Assembly: GCA_004292955.1 (NCBI GenBank)
Contig: RDXX01000058.1
Span: 1 to 46,307, forward strand
Direction of reading: 5' to 3'
Length of the DNA: 46,307 nucleotides
Origin: Oscillatoriales cyanobacterium
GTDB lineage: Bacteria; Cyanobacteriota; Cyanobacteriia; Cyanobacteriales; Microcoleaceae
Shown here: piece by piece, positions 1 through 7,435 of the stretch
Numbering within the stretch: the first letter of the stretch is position 1
Layout of the letters: the number at the start of each line of letters is the position of its first letter
Translations under genes and position numbers: made by a program
The notes under the pieces: generated by a model
What the model was told of the DNA's origin: nothing
Databases searched by the model: none
What the model saw: the letters and a program-made list of their open reading frames with translations, nothing else

Positions 1-1
1 T

Positions 2-406
2 TGGACTTATTTTATCAAAAATGCTCCCGAACTGGAGGAAATACCGGAAAAATTTGCATCAGTACCCGAAATGCAAACAGCTTTTAATATCGCCAACAGG
101 TCAAGTTTAAACCTTGAGGAATTACAAGCATTAGAAAAACGGGAAATGTTTTTTGAAGACCAACGCGGTGCTGTTATCAAAGGGATGCAAGAAGGTCGCC
201 AAGAAGGCCGTCAAGAAGGTCTAATTGAGGGACAAATAGCATTAATTTTGCGTCAAATCACGCGACGTACTGGTGAAATACCAGCAACAATCCAAACTCG
301 CATCCAGCAGTTATCTTCCCAACAATTAGATGATTTAGGAGAAATTTTGCTAGATTTTACCAGTCAACAGGATTTGATAACTTGGTTGGAATCGATGTCA
401 GCATAA
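2..406 (+). CDS. Rpn-type nuclease/DUF4351-like protein, C-terminal part
   Basis: The reading frame is open to the left edge, so the gene begins outside the window and only about the last 134 residues are visible; the internal Met at 71 is not the start. The visible part holds a Gly/Gln/Glu-rich stretch (GMQEGRQEGRQEG) followed by a helical tail with LRQITRRTGEIP and alternating Leu. This is the usual end of the PD-(D/E)XK Rpn/YhgA-like 'putative transposase' proteins that are abundant in cyanobacteria. The nuclease domain would lie upstream and cannot be checked. A second locus of the same type lies at 17394-18799. A perfect 10-bp stem follows the stop and may end transcription. Confidence 0.7.
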   Translation, partial: WTYFIKNAPELEEIPEKFASVPEMQTAFNIANRSSLNLEELQALEKREMFFEDQRGAVIKGMQEGRQEGRQEGLIEGQIALILRQITRRTGEIPATIQTRIQQLSSQQLDDLGEILLDFTSQQDLITWLESMSA

Positions 407-414
407 AAGTATGA

Positions 415-443
415 CCCACCCTACAAGTCTAGAGTAGGGTGGG
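415..443. terminator. Perfect 10-bp hairpin between convergent genes
   Basis: Arms 415-424 (CCCACCCTAC) and 434-443 (GTAGGGTGGG) are perfectly complementary around a 9-nt loop. The hairpin sits 9 nt after the Rpn-like stop and faces the end of the class II aldolase gene. There is no T-tract, so it may be a repeat remnant (GTAGGGTG recurs in other gaps of this window) rather than a classical intrinsic terminator. Confidence 0.4.
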
Positions 444-513
444 GATCCATCTATAATCTACAAGTTTGTTGAATATCTGGTAGCGACGCACCCTACCAAT
501 TATCACCACATAG

Positions 514-1287
514 CTAATCTAACAAGTCTGGTTCTCGGCGCACAATCATGTCATAAAGTGGTTGAAAGCTAAACCATCCCATGCGGTGAGAGCCTACTTG
601 CTGCTGTGTCAAACGAGCACATTCTGGCTTGATGAGAATGGGTTTTCCGGCTGCTTCGGCCATTAACTGCGCCTGACAAGAACGTTCCATTGCAATAAAC
701 CACCAAGCTGCTTCATCTACTGTTTCACCTACTGTTAACAGTCCGTGATTTTGTAAAATAATTGCTTTTTTATCTCCTAAAGTTTTGGCGATGCGTTTAG
801 CTTCTTCGATTTCCAAAACAACTCCGGTGTAATCGTCAAATAAAGCGTGATCCTCATAAAAAGAACAAGCATCTTGAGTCAGCGGGTCAAGCAACTTGCC
901 CAAACTCGACCAACTTTTGCCGTAGGGTGAATGGGCGTGGGCTGCTGCGATTACGTCGGGCCGGGCTGCGTGAACTTGCGAATGAATGGCAAATGCTGCT
1001 TCGTTTACGGGTTTATTTCCTTCAACAACTTCGCCTTTGTGGTTGACTAAAATTAGGTCGCTGACTCCAATTAAACTAAAGTGCATTCCAAAGGAATTTA
1101 CCCAGAAATAATCTAGGTGTTCGGGGTCGCGGACGGTGATGTGTCCGGCAATTCCTTCGCTGAATCCGAAACGACCAAATAATCTGAGTGCGGCGGCTAA
1201 ACGCTGTTTGCGGTGGCGGCGTTCTTCTTCAATTGAGTTGAATGTCGGCGGTTGAAAAGTGACTTTTGGAACTTTTACTGCAATCAT
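514..1287 (-). CDS. Class II aldolase/adducin family protein
   Basis: This 257-aa protein has the class II aldolase/adducin fold, whose members are Zn-dependent sugar-phosphate aldolases such as L-fuculose- and L-ribulose-phosphate enzymes, and many uncharacterised homologues. Visible signatures are GFSEGIAGHITVRDP near residue 40, the HAHS metal-ligand pair in AAAHAHSPYGKSW near residue 117, and the late His of ILQNHGLLTVG near residue 180. The length matches the cyanobacterial and fungal adducin-like group rather than the shorter FucA. The start is an ATG at 1287. The VOC gene lies upstream in the same direction, 67 bp away across heptamer arrays. The substrate is not predictable; a cytosolic location is expected since no signal peptide is seen. 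Confidence 0.85.
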   Translation of the reverse strand: MIAVKVPKVTFQPPTFNSIEEERRHRKQRLAAALRLFGRFGFSEGIAGHITVRDPEHLDYFWVNSFGMHFSLIGVSDLILVNHKGEVVEGNKPVNEAAFAIHSQVHAARPDVIAAAHAHSPYGKSWSSLGKLLDPLTQDACSFYEDHALFDDYTGVVLEIEEAKRIAKTLGDKKAIILQNHGLLTVGETVDEAAWWFIAMERSCQAQLMAEAAGKPILIKPECARLTQQQVGSHRMGWFSFQPLYDMIVRREPDLLD

Positions 1288-1291
1288 ATAT

Positions 1292-1361
1292 TTGGGAATT
1301 GGGAATTGGGAATTGGGAATTGGGAATTGGGCATTGGTTGTTATTTGTTATTTGTTATTTG
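1292..1361. repeat. Two adjacent heptamer arrays (TTGGGAA and TTATTTG)
   Basis: Five perfect copies of TTGGGAA (1292-1326) plus one variant are followed by three copies of TTATTTG (1341-1361). They fill the gap between the VOC and aldolase genes. The second array supplies the TAA stop codon of the VOC gene at 1355-1357. They belong to the class of short tandemly repeated heptamers known from filamentous cyanobacteria. Confidence 0.9.
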
Positions 1362-2074
1362 AGCCGCGTTTCCTCAGACTTTTGACTGACATCCGTTACC
1401 TCCGCTACAGAATCCGTTGCCGAACTTCCTTCGCTCAAGCGCAAACCTACTATGTTTTTGCAGTCGAAAGTGGCGTTATTGCCGGGGCGCCGTTCGATTA
1501 ATTCGATGATTTGTCCGGCGGGGTTTTGCAGAAACCACTGGGTTAATGAACCGTAGTTTAAAGGTTGATCTGACAGGGGCTTGAAGTTTTTATTTTGCCA
1601 TATTGTAGCAGCATTCTGCACGTTTTCCACTCGAATCGCGACGTGGTGAACTGCTGCTAATCCTCTTTCTTGCTGGAAGCGGTTTTTTTGGTCGCCGGCT
1701 GCGTGGGGCGCATCCAATACTACTAAGCCTCCGGCTGGCATTAATAATGTCATTAAATGCAGCCATAAATCGGAGGGAATGTTAATGTTTTCCGAACAAA
1801 AGTTGATTGGGAATAAGTCGGGGCCTTCAACTGTTTTGGCGCCGAAGGGGCGAAAAGATTCGGCGTAGTTTTCGAGTTGAGTGCGACTGGGAAATGTGAT
1901 GACAAAGTGGTCGATCGCAACTTTTTCGTCGTACAGGTGTGTTTCAAACGTCCAGGTTGTTAAAAATTCGGGAGTGATAAATTTGGGGTTGAATTCCAGT
2001 AAGCCGTTGTTTTCGAGGAAAGGTGAGTCAAGGTGGCGATCGAACTTTAGGGTTTGTAGATTCAAGTTTTTCAT
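1355..2074 (-). CDS. VOC (glyoxalase/HPPD-like) superfamily protein
   Basis: This protein of about 239 aa resembles the vicinal oxygen chelate superfamily. The N-terminal part carries WTFETHLYDEKVAIDHFVITFPSR-type beta/alpha segments and the C-terminal half has VHHVAIRVENVQNAA, followed by QWFLQNPAGQIIELIERRPG, typical of a beta-alpha-beta-beta-beta module ending in a metal-ligand Glu. The reaction is unknown. I chose the ATG at 2074, which has GGTGAG just upstream; an in-frame GTG at 2083 is also possible. The stop codon and the last base-pairs fall within a TTATTTG heptamer array, so the C-terminus has been set by a repeat. It reads in the same direction as the class II aldolase. Confidence 0.75.
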   Translation of the reverse strand: MKNLNLQTLKFDRHLDSPFLENNGLLEFNPKFITPEFLTTWTFETHLYDEKVAIDHFVITFPSRTQLENYAESFRPFGAKTVEGPDLFPINFCSENINIPSDLWLHLMTLLMPAGGLVVLDAPHAAGDQKNRFQQERGLAAVHHVAIRVENVQNAATIWQNKNFKPLSDQPLNYGSLTQWFLQNPAGQIIELIERRPGNNATFDCKNIVGLRLSEGSSATDSVAEVTDVSQKSEETRLK

Positions 2075-2239
2075 GTCTCTCACCCGATGTTAAGTACGCA
2101 AAACTGCGAATTTTGTCTGCATTCTGAAGTTGACGCACAGTTGATGCGCCTTGATTCAAAAATAACACAAAATTTAATACTGGCAAGCCGATCGCAAGTC
2201 CCAAACCTTGATCGACCAATCTCAAAGCCTAAAATAGTA

Positions 2240-3487
2240 TCATTTGCCGATCGCGATTCCAGCCAACCACGCCGTAGTCCACGCACTTTGGAAGTTGAAA
2301 CCCCCCGTCACGCCGTCGATATCCAAGATTTCGCCAGCAAAGAATAGTCCGGGACAGCGGCGACTTTCCATTGTCTTGAAATCCACTTCCTTGAGGTTGA
2401 CACCGCCGCAGGTGACGAATTCTTCCTTAAATGCGCCTTTTCCTGCGATTTGATATTCGCCTTGGACGAGTTCGAGGAGGAGTTTATCGATCGCCTTATT
2501 GGATAAGTCAGCCCAGCGTTTTTGTTCGTCAATGCCGATCGAACTTGTCAAACGTTCCCAGAGGCGCCGCGGCATCGGAAACGGACAGCTAGAGACGATT
2601 AATCGGTGCGACAACTGCGATTTGACTCCCAGCAGTTGTTGCCGCAAAACCTCCGCGTTGTACTGGGGAAGCCAATTAATCAGCACAGATGTTCGATAAT
2701 GGCGATCGTGCAAAAATCTCGCACCCCAAGCCGAAAGTTTGAGTACAGCAGGGCCACTGACACCCCAGTGAGTGATTAACAAAGGCCCGCTTTGTTCTAA
2801 TTTTGCTCCCGGCAATTTCACCTTAGCATTCGGAACCGAAACTCCGGCTAAATCTTTGATTCTGTTATCAGCAATATTAAAAGTAAATAGAGAAGGGACT
2901 GGCACTTCTACAGTATTACCTAACTCTTTTGCCCATTTGAAACCCGACGGATTGCTACCTGTAGCGAGTAAAATGCGATCGCACTTAAAACTCTCCCCCG
3001 ACTTCAACTCAACTTCAAATGTAGAGGCAATATCCCCGTGACCGTCTTCTGCGCCATTCCCCATTAACTTCTTTACATAAACGACTGCATCGCCCGTGCG
3101 AATTCTCACGCCTGCATCCTCAGCAGCGCGGATCAAACAGTTAACAATTGTCGCCGAATCGTCTGTAATCGGAAACATTCGCCCATCTTCTTCTGTTTTC
3201 AATTTCACACCGTGACTGGCGAACCAATCAACAGTATCGCGGGGTTGAAATCGAGTAAAAGCACCGCGCAGAGCTTTTCCACCTCTGGGGTAATTCTGCA
3301 CTAAAACACCGGGGTCAAAACAAGCATGAGTGACATTGCAGCGTCCGCCGCCAGAAATGCGAACTTTTGCCAGGACTTGGCGGCCTGCTTCTAGTAAAGT
3401 GACGCGGGCTTGCGGGTAGGTTTTAGCGCAGGTAATTGCACTAAAAAAACCCGCAGCGCCACCGCCTATGACTGTAATTTTTAACAT
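2240..3487 (-). CDS. HI0933-like NAD(P)/FAD-dependent oxidoreductase (YhiN/BaiN family)
   Basis: This 415-aa flavoprotein opens with a dinucleotide-binding motif, VIGGGAAGFFSA. It then shows the family-specific ISGGGRCNVTH near residue 50, a second glycine-rich segment ILLATGSNPSG, and a C-terminal FAD-contact block, FFAGEILDIDGVTGGFN, followed by QSAWTTAWLAG. The family includes aminoacetone-oxidase-like and BaiN-type reductases; most members are of unknown function. The start is the ATG at 3487 rather than the in-frame TTG at 3499. The rubredoxin gene ends only 24 bp upstream in the same direction, so the two are probably co-transcribed and the rubredoxin could exchange electrons with this flavoprotein. 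Confidence 0.88.
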   Translation of the reverse strand: MLKITVIGGGAAGFFSAITCAKTYPQARVTLLEAGRQVLAKVRISGGGRCNVTHACFDPGVLVQNYPRGGKALRGAFTRFQPRDTVDWFASHGVKLKTEEDGRMFPITDDSATIVNCLIRAAEDAGVRIRTGDAVVYVKKLMGNGAEDGHGDIASTFEVELKSGESFKCDRILLATGSNPSGFKWAKELGNTVEVPVPSLFTFNIADNRIKDLAGVSVPNAKVKLPGAKLEQSGPLLITHWGVSGPAVLKLSAWGARFLHDRHYRTSVLINWLPQYNAEVLRQQLLGVKSQLSHRLIVSSCPFPMPRRLWERLTSSIGIDEQKRWADLSNKAIDKLLLELVQGEYQIAGKGAFKEEFVTCGGVNLKEVDFKTMESRRCPGLFFAGEILDIDGVTGGFNFQSAWTTAWLAGIAIGK

Positions 3488-3511
3488 TCGATCGGACAAT
3501 TTTTTTCTCGC

Positions 3512-3673
3512 TTATTCTTCTGGTTCAAAATCGGATTTTGTCACCCCGCAAGTGGGACAAACCCAATCGTCTGGGATATCTTCAAAGGCTGTACCGGGCG
3601 CTATGTCTCCGTCGGGGTCGCCTACTTCTGGATCGTAGACATAATTGCAAGTTGTACAAACGTATTTTTGCAT
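3512..3673 (-). CDS. Rubredoxin
   Basis: This 53-aa protein contains the two rubredoxin Cys pairs: [15 protein letters not shown] at residues 6-9 and CPTCG at residues 39-42, so all four Fe ligands are present. Other hallmarks are the conserved [10 protein letters not shown] loop and DDWVCP. It is a single-iron electron carrier. It lacks the C-terminal membrane helix seen in the photosystem-linked cyanobacterial RubA, so it should be soluble. It lies 24 bp upstream of the HI0933-like flavoprotein, which suggests a shared transcript and a possible redox partnership. Confidence 0.95.
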   Translation of the reverse strand: MQKYVCTTCNYVYDPEVGDPDGDIAPGTAFEDIPDDWVCPTCGVTKSDFEPEE

Positions 3674-3841
3674 TTGCTTCGCTCAATTTTATATTGTTAG
3701 CTAGTAAATTGTACATTACAGATCAACTTTGTGCAATACCAGAAAAATTAAATCTTTCACAAGTTACAATTCACAATTATCAAATAGACCTCGGGCAAAA
3801 ATAAATAGGATGCTGCTCAGAGCATCGTCCCACATTTTTTT

Positions 3842-3967
3842 GGGTGCAGCGGCTTGTGCAAGCAAATATGTTTGTAGGGGCGAAGCATGACCTCGGTAAA
3901 TATGGGATTATAACTAATAATTTATATGCGGTCATGCGAGAGTCCTCTTCAAAAACCAGATGCACCC
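3842..3967. mobile_element. MITE-like element, family A, copy 1
   Basis: This element of about 126 bp has terminal inverted repeats related to GGGTGCATCT and an internal inverted repeat GCATGACC/GGTCATGC. Related copies lie at 17306-17432 (same orientation) and 39361-39483 (opposite orientation). No transposase ORF is present. Its right end runs into the DUF433 gene and encodes that protein's last 11 residues and stop. Confidence 0.75.
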
Positions 3968-4243
3968 CATAGATTCTGCTTCCAAGCACTCCCACTCAGC
4001 ATTTTCTGCTGCTATATCCGTGTCGATTTGGTCTTTATTCGCAAAATAGTAGGCTAATGCCCCATGAATTTGTGCTAAAGTCAAGTGCGGTATTTCATCA
4101 ATGATTTGTTGTGGAGTCATCCCGGCATTAAAATCAATAGCAATGTTTTCTACTGTAATTCTAGTTCCTGCAATTCGCGGGTGGCCGCCGCAAGTTCCCG
4201 GTGTGCACATAATTAGCGTTCCAATATCAACGGCAGTTGTCAT
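3932..4243 (-). CDS. DUF433 protein with MITE-derived C-terminus
   Basis: This 103-aa protein contains a DUF433 domain: HPRIAGTRITVENIAIDF, then MTPQQIIDEIPHLTLAQIHGALAYYF. The domain is a small winged-helix-like module often found in VapB-type antitoxins or beside toxin genes. No partner toxin is adjacent; the gene is flanked by a repeat and a deacetylase. The last 11 residues (GCIWFLKRTLA) and the stop are encoded within the family A MITE, so the native end was probably replaced. An ATG start at 4243 is used; a divergent deacetylase starts 80 bp away. Confidence 0.75.
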   Translation of the reverse strand: MTTAVDIGTLIMCTPGTCGGHPRIAGTRITVENIAIDFNAGMTPQQIIDEIPHLTLAQIHGALAYYFANKDQIDTDIAAENAEWECLEAESMGCIWFLKRTLA

Positions 4244-4323
4244 ATTTACCTCGATTGAGTTAAGTTTAATTTATTGTAATGCAGCTTCATTTCTACCCGA
4301 TCGCACTTTCGCAACATTAACCA

Positions 4324-4998
4324 ATGCCCTTAGCACCTTTGTTTCCTGTCGTTCATCCCATTCTCAAATCGGCTTTTCCCAAATGTCTGTGGACGGGAGA
4401 TATCAACAGCCGAGAAATTGCCCTAACATTTGACGACGGGCCGCACCGGCTGCACACACCTCAATTGCTAAAAGTTTTAGATAAATACGACATCAAAGCG
4501 AGTTTTTTCTGGCTGGGTTTTTGCGTGGACAGGCATCCAGAAACGGCTAAAGAAGTATACGATCGCGGACACTGGATCGGCCTCCACGGCTACCAGCACG
4601 TATCGTTTGCCAAACTCAAAACTCACGAACTCAAACTAAGTTTAGCAGACACGCAAAAAGCAATTAGCAAAGCTTGCGATTTAGACCCAAAATTAATCCG
4701 CGACGTGCGGCCGCCAAACGGCATTTTTACGCCGCGAACATTAGAGTTATTGCAACAGTGGGAATATCGCCCGGTAATGTGGAGTGTTGTCCCGGAAGAT
4801 TGGGTGCGGCCGGGGGTGATGAAAGTTACGAGTCGCGTCGTGCAGCAAACAGAAAATGGTTCAATAATTGTACTGCACGACGGTTATTGCGGCGGCGAAG
4901 ATGTGGCGACTTCTGCTGATAAAATTATTCCATTGCTGTTGTATAAAGGTTACAAGTTTGTAACAATCGATCGCCTTTGGCAACAAATTTCTACCTGA
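4324..4998 (+). CDS. Polysaccharide deacetylase family protein (NodB domain)
   Basis: This 224-aa protein is a carbohydrate esterase 4 (NodB-fold) enzyme. It contains the five usual motifs: TFDDGP (catalytic base D37 and metal-ligand D38), the H-x3-H metal pair in LHGYQH (residues 88 and 92), RPPNG near 129, a Trp-containing VPEDW, and LHDG with the catalytic His near 184. Such enzymes N-deacetylate peptidoglycan, chitin-like or exopolysaccharide chains. No clear signal peptide or membrane helix is visible at the N-terminus. No good ribosome-binding site precedes the chosen ATG, so the start is less certain than the domain call. Confidence 0.9.
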   Translation: MPLAPLFPVVHPILKSAFPKCLWTGDINSREIALTFDDGPHRLHTPQLLKVLDKYDIKASFFWLGFCVDRHPETAKEVYDRGHWIGLHGYQHVSFAKLKTHELKLSLADTQKAISKACDLDPKLIRDVRPPNGIFTPRTLELLQQWEYRPVMWSVVPEDWVRPGVMKVTSRVVQQTENGSIIVLHDGYCGGEDVATSADKIIPLLLYKGYKFVTIDRLWQQIST

Positions 4999-5129
4999 TG
5001 GCGTCAGTGCGATCGCTCCTGGAAACTCAAAAATCTGGTTTTAAACGGATATTAAGGGTTTCAGCAAGTATTGCGATCGAAAAACCCGGTTTATGTTCAA
5101 AAGTTCAATTTAGGAAAGAGGACGCGAAG

Positions 5130-7250
5130 ATGGCACTAAAAGCAGACACTTTTTATAACCCGCCGCGCTTGGTAGGAGACGACACATCGAAAAATGTTAC
5201 GCTTTTCGTGGGACAACTTGTTAATTTTTCTGGGGGAGGCTGGTTGTTGGGCGGAGAGGATACTGTAACGGGTTCCTCAGATGCAGAATTGATTCTAGGG
5301 AATGCTGGTGACGATCACATTTTTGGCAATGATGGCAACGATTCACTTTATGGCGGCAAAGGCGAGGATTTGCTGGTAGGAGAAAATGGCAACGACTTAC
5401 TCAAAGGCGAAGTAGGCAACGATTCTCTCATCGGTTTGACAGGCGACGACATTTTGCGGGGAGGAAAAGGTAATGATGCACTGTTTGGCGGCTTCGGCAA
5501 CGATACTCTCAACGGCGATATTGGTGTAGATACTCTCACCGGAGACGAAGGCAATGACGTATTTGTACTCACAAATAAACTCGGCGGTTCTACAGTTGCT
5601 CTAGCAGATACTATTACTGATTTTGACAAGGGCGAGGATAAAATTGCCTTAGCAGAAGGGCTTCAGTTTGAAAATCTCAGAATTTTGCCCGACTCTCAAA
5701 ATCCAAACGATACTGTAATTCAGCAAAATACAGGGGAGTTTTTGGCAGTTTTAAAAGATGTTAGCAGCAGCACTTTAGCTCGATCGGACTTTATTGTTCC
5801 CGGCACGTTAGCCTTTAGCACCAATGATTTCATCACCAATGAAAGCAGTGTTTCCAAAACTGTCACCGTGACTCGCACAGACGGCAGTGACGCTGCTGTC
5901 AGCGCTACAGTAACGCTGGATTATCCCAATCCATTTGTTGGGGCCAGCCTGCGGCCATCAAACTTAAATGCTGCCTTTTTTCCAGTCAAGTTAGGTACAG
6001 TCAATTTTGCCGCTGGAGACACTACACCTAAAACTGTTAATATTCCTTTAGTCGATGATGAAATTCGTCATTATCCTCGATCGGCTTTGCTGACATTGAC
6101 CGAACCTACGGGCATCACCAATATTAGCACGCAGAATACAGCTACATTAAAAGTTCTAGACGATAGTAACCCACCCTCTCCGATTGAAACCTTCACTTTC
6201 GTCAATGCGATCGCAGCCGACGGCGATCGACTGCTCTTCGGAGGCATCGCCCCTTTTGTAAAATCTGCAGGATCTGCTAGCTTGTTGGATACCAATACGG
6301 GGAAATACGTGCAGTCTTTTTTTCCGCCGGGGCCGGGATATCCTGTTGTTGTATTTGGCACTCAAGTCGCTCTAGCTAACAACAAAGCCCTGATTGCATC
6401 TGACTACAACCAATCATATCTGTTTGATACGAATACAGGTGGCTTACTCCAAAGCTTCAGCACTGACAATACCAAACTTTCTAACTTGGACGCTGCTAGA
6501 AAAGTCGCCTTTGTTGGTAACAACGTTCTGATTTCTCCCCCTCCAGACTTACCTTTCAGTTATCAAGAAGTGGCTCCTGCATACGTGTTTGACTCCAATA
6601 CAGGCGCGCTACTCCAAAGTTTTTTCAGTCCCATCCCGAGAAATCTTTTTCCGATCGAATATGCAAGTGCTGTCGGAAACAAAGTTGCGATCGCAGGCTT
6701 AACAGACAAACCGTCCATTAATGCAGCAGTTTATCTGTTCGATAGCATCACCGGTCAACTTCTCCAGACTTTACCAAGCCCAGATCCTGGAGACGGCAGC
6801 TTTACTTTCGGCAAGGCGATCGCAGCAGTTGGTAATGATGTTCTCATCGGAGCGCCATTTGCCGATAGCGGTAGGGGTGCAGCGTACCTGTTTGACGGCA
6901 ATACAGGCTCATTGATCCGAAAATTTTCCAACCCAAACCAACCCGATTTCAACTTATACACAAACGATGGTTTCGGAGGTAGTTTGGCAGTTACAGACAG
7001 TGAGATTCTGATTGGAGCCAGCTCTTACGAGTCTCAAGGCGCTGTATATCGCTTTAACAGTACAACAGGGAACTTGATAGAGACTTATTTGGGTACAGTT
7101 CCACCAGGAGCAACTTTATCCTTTCCGCCTACAACAGTTCTAAGAGTTAGTTCCTTTGGGGATAACATCGCGATCGCAGGTGACAAAGTTGCTATCACCT
7201 ATATTATTCCACGCTTCCGTGTATCAGGCGCTACTGCTGCTTTGTTTTAG
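5130..7250 (+). CDS. RTX/Calx-beta/FG-GAP-like propeller protein
   Basis: This protein is 706 aa long from the ATG at 5130, which follows an AGGAAAGAGGA-type Shine-Dalgarno; the frame is also open upstream to 4977 but that start is less likely. Residues about 47-145 are RTX nonapeptide repeats (GNDGNDSLYGGKGEDLL and similar) that bind calcium. Residues about 227-345 resemble a Calx-beta domain (NESSVSKTVTVTRTDG). Residues about 352-705 form repeats with FDSNTGALLQSF and DGNTGSL, like FG-GAP/beta-propeller blades. The RTX block sits near the N-terminus, whereas RTX proteins usually carry their type I secretion signal at the C-terminus, so export is not obvious. An extracellular or surface role is inferred. 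Confidence 0.85.
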   Translation: MALKADTFYNPPRLVGDDTSKNVTLFVGQLVNFSGGGWLLGGEDTVTGSSDAELILGNAGDDHIFGNDGNDSLYGGKGEDLLVGENGNDLLKGEVGNDSLIGLTGDDILRGGKGNDALFGGFGNDTLNGDIGVDTLTGDEGNDVFVLTNKLGGSTVALADTITDFDKGEDKIALAEGLQFENLRILPDSQNPNDTVIQQNTGEFLAVLKDVSSSTLARSDFIVPGTLAFSTNDFITNESSVSKTVTVTRTDGSDAAVSATVTLDYPNPFVGASLRPSNLNAAFFPVKLGTVNFAAGDTTPKTVNIPLVDDEIRHYPRSALLTLTEPTGITNISTQNTATLKVLDDSNPPSPIETFTFVNAIAADGDRLLFGGIAPFVKSAGSASLLDTNTGKYVQSFFPPGPGYPVVVFGTQVALANNKALIASDYNQSYLFDTNTGGLLQSFSTDNTKLSNLDAARKVAFVGNNVLISPPPDLPFSYQEVAPAYVFDSNTGALLQSFFSPIPRNLFPIEYASAVGNKVAIAGLTDKPSINAAVYLFDSITGQLLQTLPSPDPGDGSFTFGKAIAAVGNDVLIGAPFADSGRGAAYLFDGNTGSLIRKFSNPNQPDFNLYTNDGFGGSLAVTDSEILIGASSYESQGAVYRFNSTTGNLIETYLGTVPPGATLSFPPTTVLRVSSFGDNIAIAGDKVAITYIIPRFRVSGATAALF

Positions 7251-7303
7251 CAGAGATAGTCAGAAACGAGGGTTTTTTACAATAGGAATTACGCATTCCC
7301 ACC

Positions 7304-7374
7304 AAAGAAACCGGGTTTTTCACCTAATTTGAGGGCTACAGCCAAAGATTTTCGTAAAAAAAGCCGGTTTCTTT
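7304..7374. repeat. AAACCGGGTTTTT hairpin repeat, copy 1
   Basis: Inverted arms AAAGAAACCGGGTTTTT (7304-7320) and AAAAAAAGCCGGTTTCTTT (7356-7374) enclose about 35 nt. A close relative lies at 26741-26808, and a degraded form occurs at about 5030-5095 before the RTX gene. It lies after the RTX gene and could form a stem in its 3' UTR. Confidence 0.7.
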
Positions 7375-7435
7375 AATATGAGTGCATAAGTGCTGTAGGT
7401 TTTGGTATATTTGCGAATTATGAGGAGGCTGTGGT

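Noticed and set aside
1259..1501. 80-aa forward ORF
   Set aside because: It is formed by the TTGGGAA and TTATTTG arrays (GNWELGIGNW) plus antisense of the VOC gene.
2087..2347. 86-aa forward ORF
   Set aside because: Mostly antisense to the HI0933-like gene and the gap; no family or ribosome-binding site.
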